Assembly: GCA_016213105.1 (NCBI GenBank)
Contig: JACRBN010000025.1
Location: 248,001 to 312,000 of the forward strand
Origin: Chloroflexota bacterium
GTDB lineage: Bacteria > Chloroflexota > Anaerolineae > Anaerolineales > Villigracilaceae
Length of the DNA stretch: 64,000 nt
Direction: 5' to 3'
This document shows, piece after piece, positions 7,990 to 15,733 of this stretch. The notes beneath the pieces were generated by a model that ran no database searches, was not told where the DNA came from, and worked only from the letters and a program-made list of their open reading frames with translations. Every line of letters begins with the position of its first letter. The stretch's first letter is position 1. Made by a program: the position numbers and the translations under genes.

Positions 7990-8427
7990 CTACCTGACCG
8001 TCAACCAAACCCCGGCCAGAACGACCCCCAACCCCAGCACGCGCGTCAGGTCGAGCGGACGCTGGACCGCGCCCAGCAGGCCGAAGTGGTCGAGCAGGGT
8101 GCCGACCAGCAATTGTCCCGCCACGATGGTGACGATCGAAGCCGCCACGCCGATGCGGGGGATCATGTAGCTCACCGCCCCGATGACGACCAGCCCGAAC
8201 ACGCCTGCCGCCAGCGCGTACCAGGGCACACTGCGCCACTGGCCCAGTTTCCCGCCGCTGTAGAACAACAGGGGCAGCAGGGCCGCCAGCGCCCCGCCCA
8301 TGTGGACGATGAAAACACTCTCCAGCGTGCCGATGCGTTGACTCATCAAACTCGAAAGCGGACTCTGCAATCCAACCGCGATGCCCCCGGCCAGACCGAT
8401 CAAAATGATCAAGAGAATGTTTTCCAT
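7990..8427 (-). CDS. YdcZ/DUF606-type DMT superfamily membrane protein
   Basis: A 145-residue protein with five predicted helices: about residues 4-20, 34-52, 64-84, 90-112 and 122-141. The opening LLIILIGLAGGIAVGLQSPL and the Asn-free VHMGGALAALLPLL second helix are typical of the YdcZ (DUF606) half-size members of the drug/metabolite transporter superfamily. Substrate is unknown. The start at 8427 is chosen because AAAAAGGAA precedes it; an upstream in-frame codon lacks a ribosome site. Monocistronic, ending just before the bidirectional hairpin. Confidence 0.8.
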   Translation of the reverse strand: MENILLIILIGLAGGIAVGLQSPLSSLMSQRIGTLESVFIVHMGGALAALLPLLFYSGGKLGQWRSVPWYALAAGVFGLVVIGAVSYMIPRIGVAASIVTIVAGQLLVGTLLDHFGLLGAVQRPLDLTRVLGLGVVLAGVWLTVR

Positions 8428-8552
8428 GCCGAATTCCTTTTTGGGGCCAATGATAACCCAGGCGGGGGCCATTCCGGAATTATCTTCCGGGCAGATCCCT
8501 CCCCAACAAGCTGATCATGCTCTCCCATGCCAGGCGTCCACCCCACGCGGAG

Positions 8553-9128
8553 TCAGCCGCCGGCAGGCGGAAGGTTTTCAAGATGGGCTGCCAGTTCCTG
8601 CCAGACCGTCGTATTGCTCCAGTAGGACAGCAGTTCATCCGCAGGGATTTCAGAGATGGGATGCGAGAATCCTGCCGGGATGAATATCTGGTCGATGGAG
8701 GTGCCATTGCGGCGGCCGGGGTTGACCGCCATTTCCCCGTGATGCACCTGACAAAAGAGGGTCGGCTTTTCGTTGGGACGGCAGTAGGCCAGGCAGTCCC
8801 GCAAGACGACGCGGCGATTCTCCCTGCCCTGCATCAATTTGAGATAATCCTCCGCAGAGAACCATTCATTGACATATTTGATGAACGGGCCGGGGAAACC
8901 GTTGAGCGCCTCGATGTAATAGCCCGCGTCCATCACGACAACGGGCTGATTCAACTGCCGGCTGGCCCAAACCGCCGACCATTCCGCAATTTCCTCGACG
9001 CGGCTGCTCTGGATCTCCGGCGTATTCAGGGACTTACGCTCCAGGGAAATGCCCGAGCCTTGCAGGGCTTGCAGGGCCACTTTGTACTTCAATTCGTTGC
9101 CGGTGACGTAGACCAGGGAGTTATCCAT
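8553..9128 (-). CDS. Non-canonical purine NTP pyrophosphatase, RdgB/HAM1-like
   Basis: Predicted house-cleaning enzyme that hydrolyses dITP/XTP to the monophosphates. The 191-residue protein begins VYVTGNELKYKVALQAL, matching the family's (V)ATxNxxKxxE opening, and has VVVMDAGYYIEALNGFPGPF, equivalent to the DDSGLEVxALxGxPG catalytic stretch; note MDAGYYIE for the usual DDSGL, so the pair of acidic residues is partly changed. Later segments (NGTSIDQIFIPAG) match the nucleotide-binding GFGYDPxF region loosely. It is a divergent member, close to the eukaryote-like ITPase-type variants. The ATG at 9128 has GGAG 13 bases upstream. A spacer repeat lies 25 bp upstream. Confidence 0.75.
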   Translation of the reverse strand: MDNSLVYVTGNELKYKVALQALQGSGISLERKSLNTPEIQSSRVEEIAEWSAVWASRQLNQPVVVMDAGYYIEALNGFPGPFIKYVNEWFSAEDYLKLMQGRENRRVVLRDCLAYCRPNEKPTLFCQVHHGEMAVNPGRRNGTSIDQIFIPAGFSHPISEIPADELLSYWSNTTVWQELAAHLENLPPAGG

Positions 9129-9152
9129 CTTTAGGTTGCACTCCAATGCTCA

Positions 9153-9182
9153 GGCATGGACTCTGCCCGGGAGCGGGAAACC
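9153..9182. repeat. Spacer repeat, copy A (degenerate)
   Basis: GCATGGACTCTGCCCGGGAG is followed by CGGGAAACC. It is the weakest of four related copies (others at 11.0, 12.2 and 12.9 kb), all located upstream of single minus-strand genes. Confidence 0.6.
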
Positions 9183-9289
9183 CCGCAGTCACGCGCGCGA
9201 TGTTTGCCGCAGGCCCCAGCAGCCTGCCCCAAATCAATGGCTGACGGTGCGTCTTCCGCCCGTCGCTGACTTGATTAACGTACACCAGT

Positions 9290-9760
9290 TTAGAAGTCTT
9301 CCCTGATCGGTTTCATCTTCCTGGGCATCACCAGCGCGACTTCCTTCGTGCGCGGATCGTATTTGACAGAAACCATATCCCCGGGGTCGATCATATTCAC
9401 GATGCGAATCGCATCTTCGGCAACCGCCACAAATGGCGCGCCGCCCGAGGGATGAACCTCCAGCTTGACGCGGTACACTCCAACGCGATTAACGCTTTCG
9501 TTCGTTCCTTCGACGGCCCGCACGATGGCCGTGCCCGATTCGCCGAAGCGATGCAGGAGCGCATTCACGATACTGCGAAAGACAAGCATGCCAATGAATG
9601 AGACCGCGAAGGCGGCCAGGGACGCTATAAACACGAACTCTGACAGCCTGGACGGCAAACTGAGCCCGGCATCGTCAAAAAGCACCCGCGCAGCCATCGC
9701 CAGCATCGCGACCACGCCTGCAATGGGGGTGAATTTTCGGAAAAACCTGGGCAGCTTCAT
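9290..9760 (-). CDS. Hypothetical membrane protein with C-terminal soluble domain
   Basis: A 156-residue protein. Two hydrophobic helices lie at about residues 10-27 and 41-62, followed by a short linker and a roughly 80-residue beta-rich domain (TAIVRAVEGTNESVNRVGVYRVKLEVHPSGG ... GDMVSVKYDPRTKEVALV is the pattern, given in part). The ending DPGDMVSVKYDPRTKEVAL resembles small secreted or periplasmic proteins in which V-x-V-x-Y-D-P closes an OB-like or DUF3592-like domain; DUF3592 is the nearest idea but not certain. AAGGAG precedes the ATG. First of a string of single genes of unknown function. Confidence 0.65.
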   Translation of the reverse strand: MKLPRFFRKFTPIAGVVAMLAMAARVLFDDAGLSLPSRLSEFVFIASLAAFAVSFIGMLVFRSIVNALLHRFGESGTAIVRAVEGTNESVNRVGVYRVKLEVHPSGGAPFVAVAEDAIRIVNMIDPGDMVSVKYDPRTKEVALVMPRKMKPIREDF

Positions 9761-9866
9761 CTTGACTTCTCCTTATGATGGCAAGTATTTTCTATATGGA
9801 ACGATAGGCCCAGGAGCCCCATGGACGCCCGGCCATGAGGAGCCGCCCGCCCTGCCTGGCCTCCGC

Positions 9867-10145
9867 TCATTTCTTCCAAAATTGCCACCACTTTTTGGGA
9901 GCTTTGCTGACAACATTTCCGTTTCCGATCACGATATTCGAACCACTCACGCTGCCGCCAATGGATATGACCACTTTCCCAGGACCGCGTTTGACTTTTT
10001 CTCCTGGCAGGTATTTCGTTCCACAATGCGGGCACGTGAAGGTCTGATCGGCCAGTACGAGGATGGTGTCGCCAGACTCGAAGACCTGGGACTGTTCGAC
10101 TTCGAGTTTGCCGCCGCACTGTTTACATATCAATGGGATCAACAT
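9867..10145 (-). CDS. Small zinc-ribbon protein with 'GSNIVIGNGN' tail
   Basis: A 92-residue protein. The N-terminal half has two Cys pairs, CKQCGG (residues 7-12) and CPHCGT (about 38-43), forming a zinc ribbon. The C-terminal half contains GGSVSGSNIVIGNGNVV (about 61-77), a short motif of a kind I associate with proteins tied to bacterial effector or conflict modules, then a basic/aromatic end, KKWWQFWKK, that may sit at the membrane surface. GGAAAGGAATTG upstream of 10145 decides the start over a codon 14 residues earlier. Function unknown. Confidence 0.65.
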   Translation of the reverse strand: MLIPLICKQCGGKLEVEQSQVFESGDTILVLADQTFTCPHCGTKYLPGEKVKRGPGKVVISIGGSVSGSNIVIGNGNVVSKAPKKWWQFWKK

Positions 10146-10349
10146 TTTCAATTCCTTTCCGCGGACGAACTGGGATTTGTGCAGCAAACTATATCAAATT
10201 GCCCTGATTCAAACATGGGACTTTGGTAAGGTGTTGTTTCGCTGCCCAGCGCGGTCACAACTTGCGTTTTTGAGAGAGGGGATAACGCAATCGGTGACCG
10301 CAAGGATGATAGGGAACTGCTGGTTCCTGATTTTCCCTTTTCGGGAAGG

Positions 10350-10955
10350 TCAGGCGTTTTCGACCTTCAGATCAGTAAAATGTCCTTCCGTGCCGATGTC
10401 CACCCACAGCCCGACGCCGCCCGAGGCATCCGCGCCATGCTTGAGATCGTTCACGATCAAGACCGGCTGGGACTGTCCATTCAAGTAGAGCTTTGCCTTC
10501 TCGTCCCTGACCTCGATCCTGAGCGTGATCCATTCATCAAGGCCCATGTCCGTATAGGATTCGTAGAGTCCAGGGGCTTCGAGCCTGAGACGGTCGAATT
10601 TGAAATCTGGATACGAGAAATACTGCGTGGAGCGATTCCTGCGCAGCTGGTCATCGGCTCTTCCATTGGTCGGGCGAATATACATACATTCGAACTTTGA
10701 ATTACTCTCGTCGATCCTGAAAGCCACGCCGATGAACCCGCGGGCGTACCCGGGAGCGTCTACCAACAGCCTGCTCAGCACCTTGACTTCGATCGTCCCA
10801 TTTCTGAAATCGGATGCGGTCAGCTTCGCAAATGTCGCCTCGTCGACCGCCTCGACCTTGGGATCTTTCGTAACGCGGAGGGTCTCCCGCCCTGCGAGCC
10901 TGTCCGCGCTTACAAATGTGTTGACGGGATGAAATTGGGCAATGTCCATGCTCAT
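10350..10955 (-). CDS. Concanavalin-like / DUF1080-like domain protein
   Basis: A 201-residue protein with no signal peptide. The core pattern, FRNGTIEVKVLSRLL ... ARGFIGVAFRIDES ... FECMYIRPTNGRADDQ ... WITLRIEVRDEKAKLYLNGQ, is that of the 3-keto-disaccharide hydrolase-type DUF1080/LamG jelly-roll fold, in which an N-G-T-I-E-V strand, a Y-I-R-P strand and a W-x-x-x-R-I-E-V strand recur. A carbohydrate-related or regulatory binding role is possible. AAGGAAA lies upstream of the ATG at 10955. Single gene. Confidence 0.7.
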   Translation of the reverse strand: MSMDIAQFHPVNTFVSADRLAGRETLRVTKDPKVEAVDEATFAKLTASDFRNGTIEVKVLSRLLVDAPGYARGFIGVAFRIDESNSKFECMYIRPTNGRADDQLRRNRSTQYFSYPDFKFDRLRLEAPGLYESYTDMGLDEWITLRIEVRDEKAKLYLNGQSQPVLIVNDLKHGADASGGVGLWVDIGTEGHFTDLKVENA

Positions 10956-11022
10956 TATGGCGGTTTCCTTCTTTATGTTTTTTTCCGCGCGATATTCAAT
11001 GGGCGGGCTGCCCGCCTATGTT

Positions 11023-11077
11023 AGCGGAACTTGTGTCCGGGCGTGGACTCTGCCTGGGAGCAGGAAAAACTCAAGAC
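11023..11077. repeat. Spacer repeat, copy B
   Basis: Begins AGCGGAACTTGTGTCC and continues with the core GGGCGTGGACTCTG then CCTGGGAGCAG and AAAAACTCAAG. It is identical to copy C over about 25 bases of core and alike over about 50. A 9-bp palindromic GGGCGGGCTGCCCGCC lies just before it. Confidence 0.75.
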
Positions 11078-11164
11078 AGCCTGCCCCTTACCAGAACTGG
11101 ACTCGCTTCGCGACCAGTAAGCAGACGATGATTTATCAGGACACACCACGCTTTATTAGCCCGT

Positions 11165-12154
11165 CTAAGGATTATATATACTTTCATATCTCGTCGGAGG
11201 ATCTATTTTAAGTGCAGCCTTGTAACAGCAGTCCCCTGGGTGACCACTGTTTAGTAGTTTAAATAATTCCATATCCACGCCTGGACCATAACCGCTATAT
11301 GAACCACCGTGATTTGTTTTTAACCACCACATCGAATAAGGCAAATTAAAAGTTATACTCCAACCACCCGAAGAATCTCCACCATACAAACCCATGTATA
11401 CGTAGAGTTTATTGCTGTCCAAATTAGTTCCCATTCCTACGCCATAAACGTTATCCTGCCACATAGTGACATTTTTCATTTTATTGATTCTTACAAATGC
11501 CACACCAAATTCTGTTATCGCCCTTACGCCTGAAGGAATCTGGGAAAGATCGCCAGTATACATAGGCCAGATTGTATATTCTTGTGGTTTGTATCCATTA
11601 CCGTCATTTAAATCATTAGCCCAGATCCCATCGATCTGTACCTTCCCCCAGTCCACGGGGTCGTTGCTCTTCTGCGCTAGCGACCAAAGTTGTAAATAAG
11701 CTTTGAAATCCTCATCGGAAGTAGTTTGACTATTCTGGCGTGATCTCCAAAGCCTATAAAAAGTACGGGCTGCAAAATGAGCTAGTGCATCTTTAGAATT
11801 TTCACCTTTGGAATTATTAAAGCGGGGATTTATGTAAATTTTGTGTAGAGGCGGATTAGAACTCTTCAATGATTCATCGGTAATAATGCTTAGATTAATT
11901 TCCACATCCATATAAGGTTGTGCAATCGTCTCTATGTATGCAGGTTGCAATTCTTTTTCTACAATAGGTGTAGTTGTCTCGGTCGCTATTTGCGTTGGTG
12001 TAGGAGTTGATGTTGGTTTCAGTGTTGATGTAGGAACTGCTGTGCTTGAAGCGGTAGCCGTTAATGTTGGTGGAGAGACAAAAGTGCCGCACCCAGATAA
12101 GACTGTAAGGAGAACAATGGACAAGATAATCAGTGTAAGCGACCTAGATTTCAT
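11165..12154 (-). CDS. Lipoprotein of unknown function (AT-rich gene)
   Basis: A 329-residue exported lipoprotein: signal peptide residues 1-21 ends in the lipobox LSGC, followed by a Ser/Thr/Pro linker (about 28-60) and a globular domain of about 260 residues. The mature domain has no motif I recognise; it is rich in Tyr, Trp and Gly (e.g. DNVYGVGMGTNLDSNKLYVY; GGYGGDSS-like turns). Base composition is clearly more AT-rich than in the flanking genes, and codon use follows that, which suggests acquisition from another source. GAGGA precedes the ATG at 12154. Flanked by spacer repeats B and C. Confidence 0.75.
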   Translation of the reverse strand: MKSRSLTLIILSIVLLTVLSGCGTFVSPPTLTATASSTAVPTSTLKPTSTPTPTQIATETTTPIVEKELQPAYIETIAQPYMDVEINLSIITDESLKSSNPPLHKIYINPRFNNSKGENSKDALAHFAARTFYRLWRSRQNSQTTSDEDFKAYLQLWSLAQKSNDPVDWGKVQIDGIWANDLNDGNGYKPQEYTIWPMYTGDLSQIPSGVRAITEFGVAFVRINKMKNVTMWQDNVYGVGMGTNLDSNKLYVYMGLYGGDSSGGWSITFNLPYSMWWLKTNHGGSYSGYGPGVDMELFKLLNSGHPGDCCYKAALKIDPPTRYESIYNP

Positions 12155-12219
12155 AATATCCTCATGTCTATGTGAGCAACGGAAAACTCTTTACTTTGCA
12201 CGTGCGGGCTAACGGCGAT

Positions 12220-12269
12220 AGCGGACATTGTGCCCGGGCGTGGACTCTGCCTGGGAGCAGAAAAACTCG
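12220..12269. repeat. Spacer repeat, copy C
   Basis: AGCGGACATTGTGCCC, then GGGCGTGGACTCTG, CCTGGGAGCAG and AAAAACTC. Nearly the same as copy B at 11.0 kb. Located between the genes ending at 12313 and starting at 12154, both on the minus strand; AT-rich DNA follows. Confidence 0.75.
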
Positions 12270-12312
12270 TTTTTTTATAATCTAAATCCTAGCTATATCC
12301 AATCGCTTAATG

Positions 12313-12789
12313 CTATTTTCGATCTAACACTTGTAGTGGATCTGAAAGAAGAGTTAGCATTAGCACTTCTTTTGTGTACATATCATGATGCTCTGCTATA
12401 AACGCCCTGATAGCAGGGCTAGATTTATATAATCGGTGTATATAATTTTCCCAAGTGTCCCACAAATGAGAAGGAAGTGTCATGCGTTTTTGAATTACAT
12501 GCTCAAAAAGATCAAGATAATATTCTGAAATTATCATTACTTGGTCGTAATTTGGGTTTTTTTCATCTATTGGTTTATTTTCATAAAAATATGGGCGAAG
12601 GTTCGGGAAATCTTTAAAAACTGCCAATATCTCCCGCATATGCATTGATAACATATCATGGGCTTCACCTTTGATTGACATTTCGACTTGTCGTAATTGT
12701 TTAATTATAAAGAATATACCTGCAAGCGTTATGATGGTTTGCAGAATTGAATTGATGGTTTGAGTCAGTTCCAAAGATAATGAATTCAT
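12313..12789 (-). CDS. Hypothetical protein with N-terminal membrane helix (AT-rich gene)
   Basis: A 158-residue protein of unknown function. One hydrophobic segment (about residues 12-30, ILQTIITLAGIFFIIKQL) anchors it; the rest is helical and charged (MHMREILAVFKDFPNLRPYF; ISEYYLDLFEHVIQKRM), a pattern seen in small single-pass proteins of the DUF4760 or DUF6082 sort, though neither can be asserted. The gene is AT-rich, stands alone and is bordered by spacer repeats C and D. Confidence 0.65.
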   Translation of the reverse strand: MNSLSLELTQTINSILQTIITLAGIFFIIKQLRQVEMSIKGEAHDMLSMHMREILAVFKDFPNLRPYFYENKPIDEKNPNYDQVMIISEYYLDLFEHVIQKRMTLPSHLWDTWENYIHRLYKSSPAIRAFIAEHHDMYTKEVLMLTLLSDPLQVLDRK

Positions 12790-12868
12790 GATGACATCTC
12801 TTGAAAATAGATTTTTTTACTGCAACGTACTATGTGAAACTACTAACTATTTGAATTGACATCACCCA

Positions 12869-12906
12869 CTCGGGTGTGGACTCTGTTTGGGAATAGATAA
12901 AACTCA
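12869..12906. repeat. Spacer repeat, copy D (degenerate)
   Basis: CTCGGGTGTGGACTCTG, then TTTGGGAATAGATAAAACTC. It matches copies B and C at most positions but is AT-shifted like its surroundings, as expected of an older copy. Confidence 0.65.
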
Positions 12907-13008
12907 AGCCGTAAATTGTTTGCACATAGCATATTGCACGCTATGCCATTACCAAATCTGCAAAATGTCCATAGCCGATTTGTTGGGCGCATTTTTATCG
13001 CACAAAAT

Positions 13009-13986
13009 TTATTCTACTTCTAAAGAGATGCCGAACACAGAATAATGTACTTTCATTGTATCTGGTGACTGAGGAACAAAATTGTGGACAAAGGTAATTT
13101 TTTCCAGATAACAATCTTTCATAAACTCATACACTGGTATTTTCAAGCAGTCAATTACTGCATTTGCTCCATTTTTGCTCATCCCACCCCATACATTGGT
13201 AACTGTTTCAGGACTGGAAGTTTCCCGAACATAATCACCCACATTTCCTGGACACCATTCCCTGATATTTTTCCCTAAAATTAATTCAACATCTATAGAG
13301 GGTGCATCCTTGAAAACAAGCCTAATTTTCCCCATGCTCCGATTTGCGTAGATGATTTTGCTGTTCCCAGAATTAATTAAGAAATAAGCTGATTTAACTC
13401 GATTTACCGTTTCGGAAAGTTGAAGCTCAACTTGATAACCGCCATAATCAAAAGGCTGATAATCACGTTTGGGGTCGTTTGTATCAAAAATTAGCGCATC
13501 CTGTTTTAACTGAAATTGCGCTCCGCCTAAAACAACATCCCCAATTGGCGGGTCTATATAACGGTCTTTTAGATATGAATTTCCAAAACCTGGTCGCAAG
13601 GGAATTGATATAAATTTTGTTCTAGCTATATTAGTTACTTTCTTCTTGCTCATAAATATTATTTGGTGAATTTTAGATAATCCCCAACCGAGCAACCCAA
13701 TTATGTAGAATGCAAAAGAAAAAGCGGTGATTTTCCAATCTGAATATAGGCGAAAAACAATTATTCCAAACGCAATGACGATACAAAATGGCAAAGAAAA
13801 ATACCATTTTTCGACCACAAACCATTTAAATATATATACAAAATATGCAAATAATTTATTAAGCCATATTTTAAATTTACTGGATCTAAAGTAAGCAATT
13901 GCGATACCACCCACTGCCAAAATCAACGTAGCAATTAATTCAGAAACGATGCTTGGAAGAAATTGAGACCAATCTATTTGCGTCAT
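13009..13986 (-). CDS. Hypothetical membrane protein with large C-terminal domain (AT-rich gene)
   Basis: A 325-residue protein with up to four hydrophobic helices in the first 115 residues (about 12-32, 45-60, 64-82 and 88-106) and a soluble C-terminal domain of about 200 residues. That domain has alternating strands (GDVVLGGAQFQLKQDALIF; YGGYQVELQLSETVNRVKSA; SKIIYANRSMGKIRLVF), suggesting a beta-sandwich fold. No motif fixes a function. Strong AT bias, own promoter region and lack of co-oriented close neighbours fit the other genes of this island. The start at 13986 is the first Met of the frame. Confidence 0.65.
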   Translation of the reverse strand: MTQIDWSQFLPSIVSELIATLILAVGGIAIAYFRSSKFKIWLNKLFAYFVYIFKWFVVEKWYFSLPFCIVIAFGIIVFRLYSDWKITAFSFAFYIIGLLGWGLSKIHQIIFMSKKKVTNIARTKFISIPLRPGFGNSYLKDRYIDPPIGDVVLGGAQFQLKQDALIFDTNDPKRDYQPFDYGGYQVELQLSETVNRVKSAYFLINSGNSKIIYANRSMGKIRLVFKDAPSIDVELILGKNIREWCPGNVGDYVRETSSPETVTNVWGGMSKNGANAVIDCLKIPVYEFMKDCYLEKITFVHNFVPQSPDTMKVHYSVFGISLEVE

Positions 13987-14203
13987 AACATTTGCACCGA
14001 TTTTTATTTGTATTTTTTGATTATTCTGTTAGCGATACGCCTATACGTGTCTGCGCAGAGCGTTTCCACTGAATACTTTTTACATGACAAAGACCCAACT
14101 CACAATCCTGTCCTTCATGCCCTTACCAAACTTCTAAAGGGGAAATCCCATGCTCTAAATCCGACACCGTGACATCATTATAGATGTCCGCCCTTTTAAA
14201 ATC

Positions 14204-14230
14204 AATAGCCTCCCGTAACGGAAGGCTATT
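14204..14230 (-). terminator. Hairpin downstream of the kinase-like gene and gene fragment
   Basis: AATAGCCT pairs with AGGCTATT around a CCG/CGG inner stem (one A-C mismatch) with a TAA loop. On the minus strand it is followed by GATTTTAAAA. It lies 12 bp after the broken gene end at 14242 and is a plausible intrinsic terminator for minus-strand transcription. Confidence 0.55.
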
Positions 14231-14241
14231 GAACAAATCCC

Positions 14242-14325
14242 CTACGGCCGATACAGCTCCTCGCGCACGAGGTGGCCGCAGACGATCTTGAGGAACAGCG
14301 CGGGGATCAACCAACCGTATTCCAT
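14242..14325 (-). pseudogene. Duplicate 3' fragment of the membrane-protein gene at 15131
   Basis: Reads MEYGWLIPALFLKIVCGHLV followed by REELYRP and a stop. This repeats the last 25 residues of the intact gene at 15131-15718 (FEWLIPALFLKIVYGHLV, REEPYRP) with three substitutions and a different stop codon. It begins 3 bp after the stop of the kinase-like gene at 14329. The intact end and this fragment therefore flank the kinase-like gene as imperfect direct repeats of about 82 bp. Confidence 0.85.
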
Positions 14326-14328
14326 CTC

Positions 14329-14979
14329 TCATATATCCCAAAAGGAAAGCACTTGGGGAACGATTTCATCCATGCAGGCGCGAGAGGTATTGATCTTCAA
14401 CCATTCCATCCTGGTTCTTGGGAGGAGGTTAAAGAGTAACTCCTGCTGTTTTTTATAATACTCGACGATTTCAAGATTCGAGTTGCCGAACTGGCGCAGG
14501 AATTGCTGCCAACCGGCATTATTTCTCTCAAGAATGATCCGCTGTTCCATATCGGCTTCGTCGACTTCGAGAATGCATAACTTGCAGTTTAGTTTTGCAA
14601 GGCGTACATCGATTGGCCTTACATACTCCCAATCCAGCCCGTAATGAAATACATGTGTCAAATGAAAACGCTCCAACAAAAACGGAAAACGATGATTGGT
14701 CCGATTCCTGGCGCTCCAATCCATTCGACTGGAGCGTTCAGACACCTGCTCAAAAAACTGCACATAGAACTCAAGCACTTCCAAATGGTCAGCAGGCACA
14801 AGTCCTTCCCTGGATAGCTTTTGCTCCAGGATGCGCGAGGTATGGTGCTCGGAAATTACGATGGATGAAAGGTAACTTTTCTGAACGAAAGGGGCGCTTT
14901 GCGTTAAAGCATGAACGAGCGCTGTCTTTCCAGCCCCACAAATTCCTTCAACGATCAACCCAGACACATCCCGGTTCAT
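14329..14979 (-). CDS. P-loop nucleoside/nucleotide kinase-like protein
   Basis: A 216-residue P-loop NTPase. The Walker A motif is GICGAGKTALV (residues 13-23), and LLERFHLTHVF (about 101-111) resembles the (D)ERFxxSxxAY motif of thymidylate and deoxynucleoside kinases. No lid Arg cluster or base-recognition motif was identified, so the substrate is unknown. AGGAACC precedes the ATG at 14979. The gene lies between an intact gene end (15131) and a broken copy of that end (14242), which suggests it arrived by an insertion or duplication event. Confidence 0.7.
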   Translation of the reverse strand: MNRDVSGLIVEGICGAGKTALVHALTQSAPFVQKSYLSSIVISEHHTSRILEQKLSREGLVPADHLEVLEFYVQFFEQVSERSSRMDWSARNRTNHRFPFLLERFHLTHVFHYGLDWEYVRPIDVRLAKLNCKLCILEVDEADMEQRIILERNNAGWQQFLRQFGNSNLEIVEYYKKQQELLFNLLPRTRMEWLKINTSRACMDEIVPQVLSFWDI

Positions 14980-15056
14980 GGTTCCTAATCCCTGGTCACA
15001 GCACGCCTCCAGCCGCAGCTAAAAGCGCAGAGCCACAAAGAACGACGCTTGAAAAT

Positions 15057-15079
15057 TTCGCGTCTTCGCGTCCTGGCGT
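15057..15079. repeat. Short tandem repeat (TTCGCGTC type)
   Basis: TTCGCGTC-TTCGCGTC-CTGGCGTA is a degenerate tandem repeat in the 150-bp gap between the kinase-like gene and the membrane-protein gene. It resembles the heptad repeat families found at 31.8-47.2 kb. Confidence 0.45.
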
Positions 15080-15130
15080 AAAAAATTTGCGTGTTCAACA
15101 CAAATATTGAGGGGAATACTATAGCTCGAT

Positions 15131-15718
15131 TTACGGCCGATACGGCTCCTCGCGCACGAGGTGACCGTAGACGATCTTGAGGAACAGGGCGGGGATCAGC
15201 CACTCGAATCCCCACACGGGAGGGAGGAGGTACAGGTTCAGCAAAATCGCGATCAGGATGATGCCCAGCGCGGCGGGACGCTGGAGGTAGAGCGGCATTT
15301 GCAGCAGCGCCAGCGCGGACAGCACCAGCGCCAGGTACCAGAACAGGCCGTAGGTCCAACTGCCGCCGAAGAGGAAAGCCGCCAGCAGCGGGTGAACATG
15401 CAGGGCCGTGAACAGCAGGGGCTTCTTCGCCAGGCGTGTCAATCCCGTCTCTTCGGGCTGGAGCGGCGCGTGATAGAAACGCTTGCAGCTATTAAGCGCG
15501 TTCGCCACCACCCCGCCGAACACGTCCAGCGCCAGCAGTCCCGCCGCGAGGTACTGCCAGACCGTCCACGGGATGGACTTGCTCCACACCACCCAGCCCA
15601 GCAGGCCCGTGGCGAACAGTCCCACCGTCCAGACCAGGGCGCGTTCCGCAATGGTCGCGCCCGTGCCGAAGAATTCATCGGGCTTGCCCGAGTAGTTCCA
15701 GTCGATGTTGGTTTTCAT
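15131..15718 (-). CDS. Hypothetical polytopic membrane protein
   Basis: A 195-residue protein with five or six hydrophobic helices (about residues 25-43, 50-70, 94-112, 118-137, 146-165 and 168-182). It begins with a soluble N-terminus (MKTNIDWNYSGKPDEFFGTG). No family recognised. The start at 15718 is chosen for the GGAG upstream. It lies 15 bp downstream of the SDR gene and probably shares the TetR-controlled transcript. A broken duplicate of its C-terminal 25 codons lies at 14242-14325. Confidence 0.75.
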   Translation of the reverse strand: MKTNIDWNYSGKPDEFFGTGATIAERALVWTVGLFATGLLGWVVWSKSIPWTVWQYLAAGLLALDVFGGVVANALNSCKRFYHAPLQPEETGLTRLAKKPLLFTALHVHPLLAAFLFGGSWTYGLFWYLALVLSALALLQMPLYLQRPAALGIILIAILLNLYLLPPVWGFEWLIPALFLKIVYGHLVREEPYRP

Positions 15719-15733
15719 GGAAGGCTCCAATTT

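Noticed and set aside
14123-14341. Short minus-strand ORF overlapping the broken gene end
   Set aside because: It reads the duplicate fragment in the wrong frame; the correct frame gives the C-terminus of the 15131 gene.
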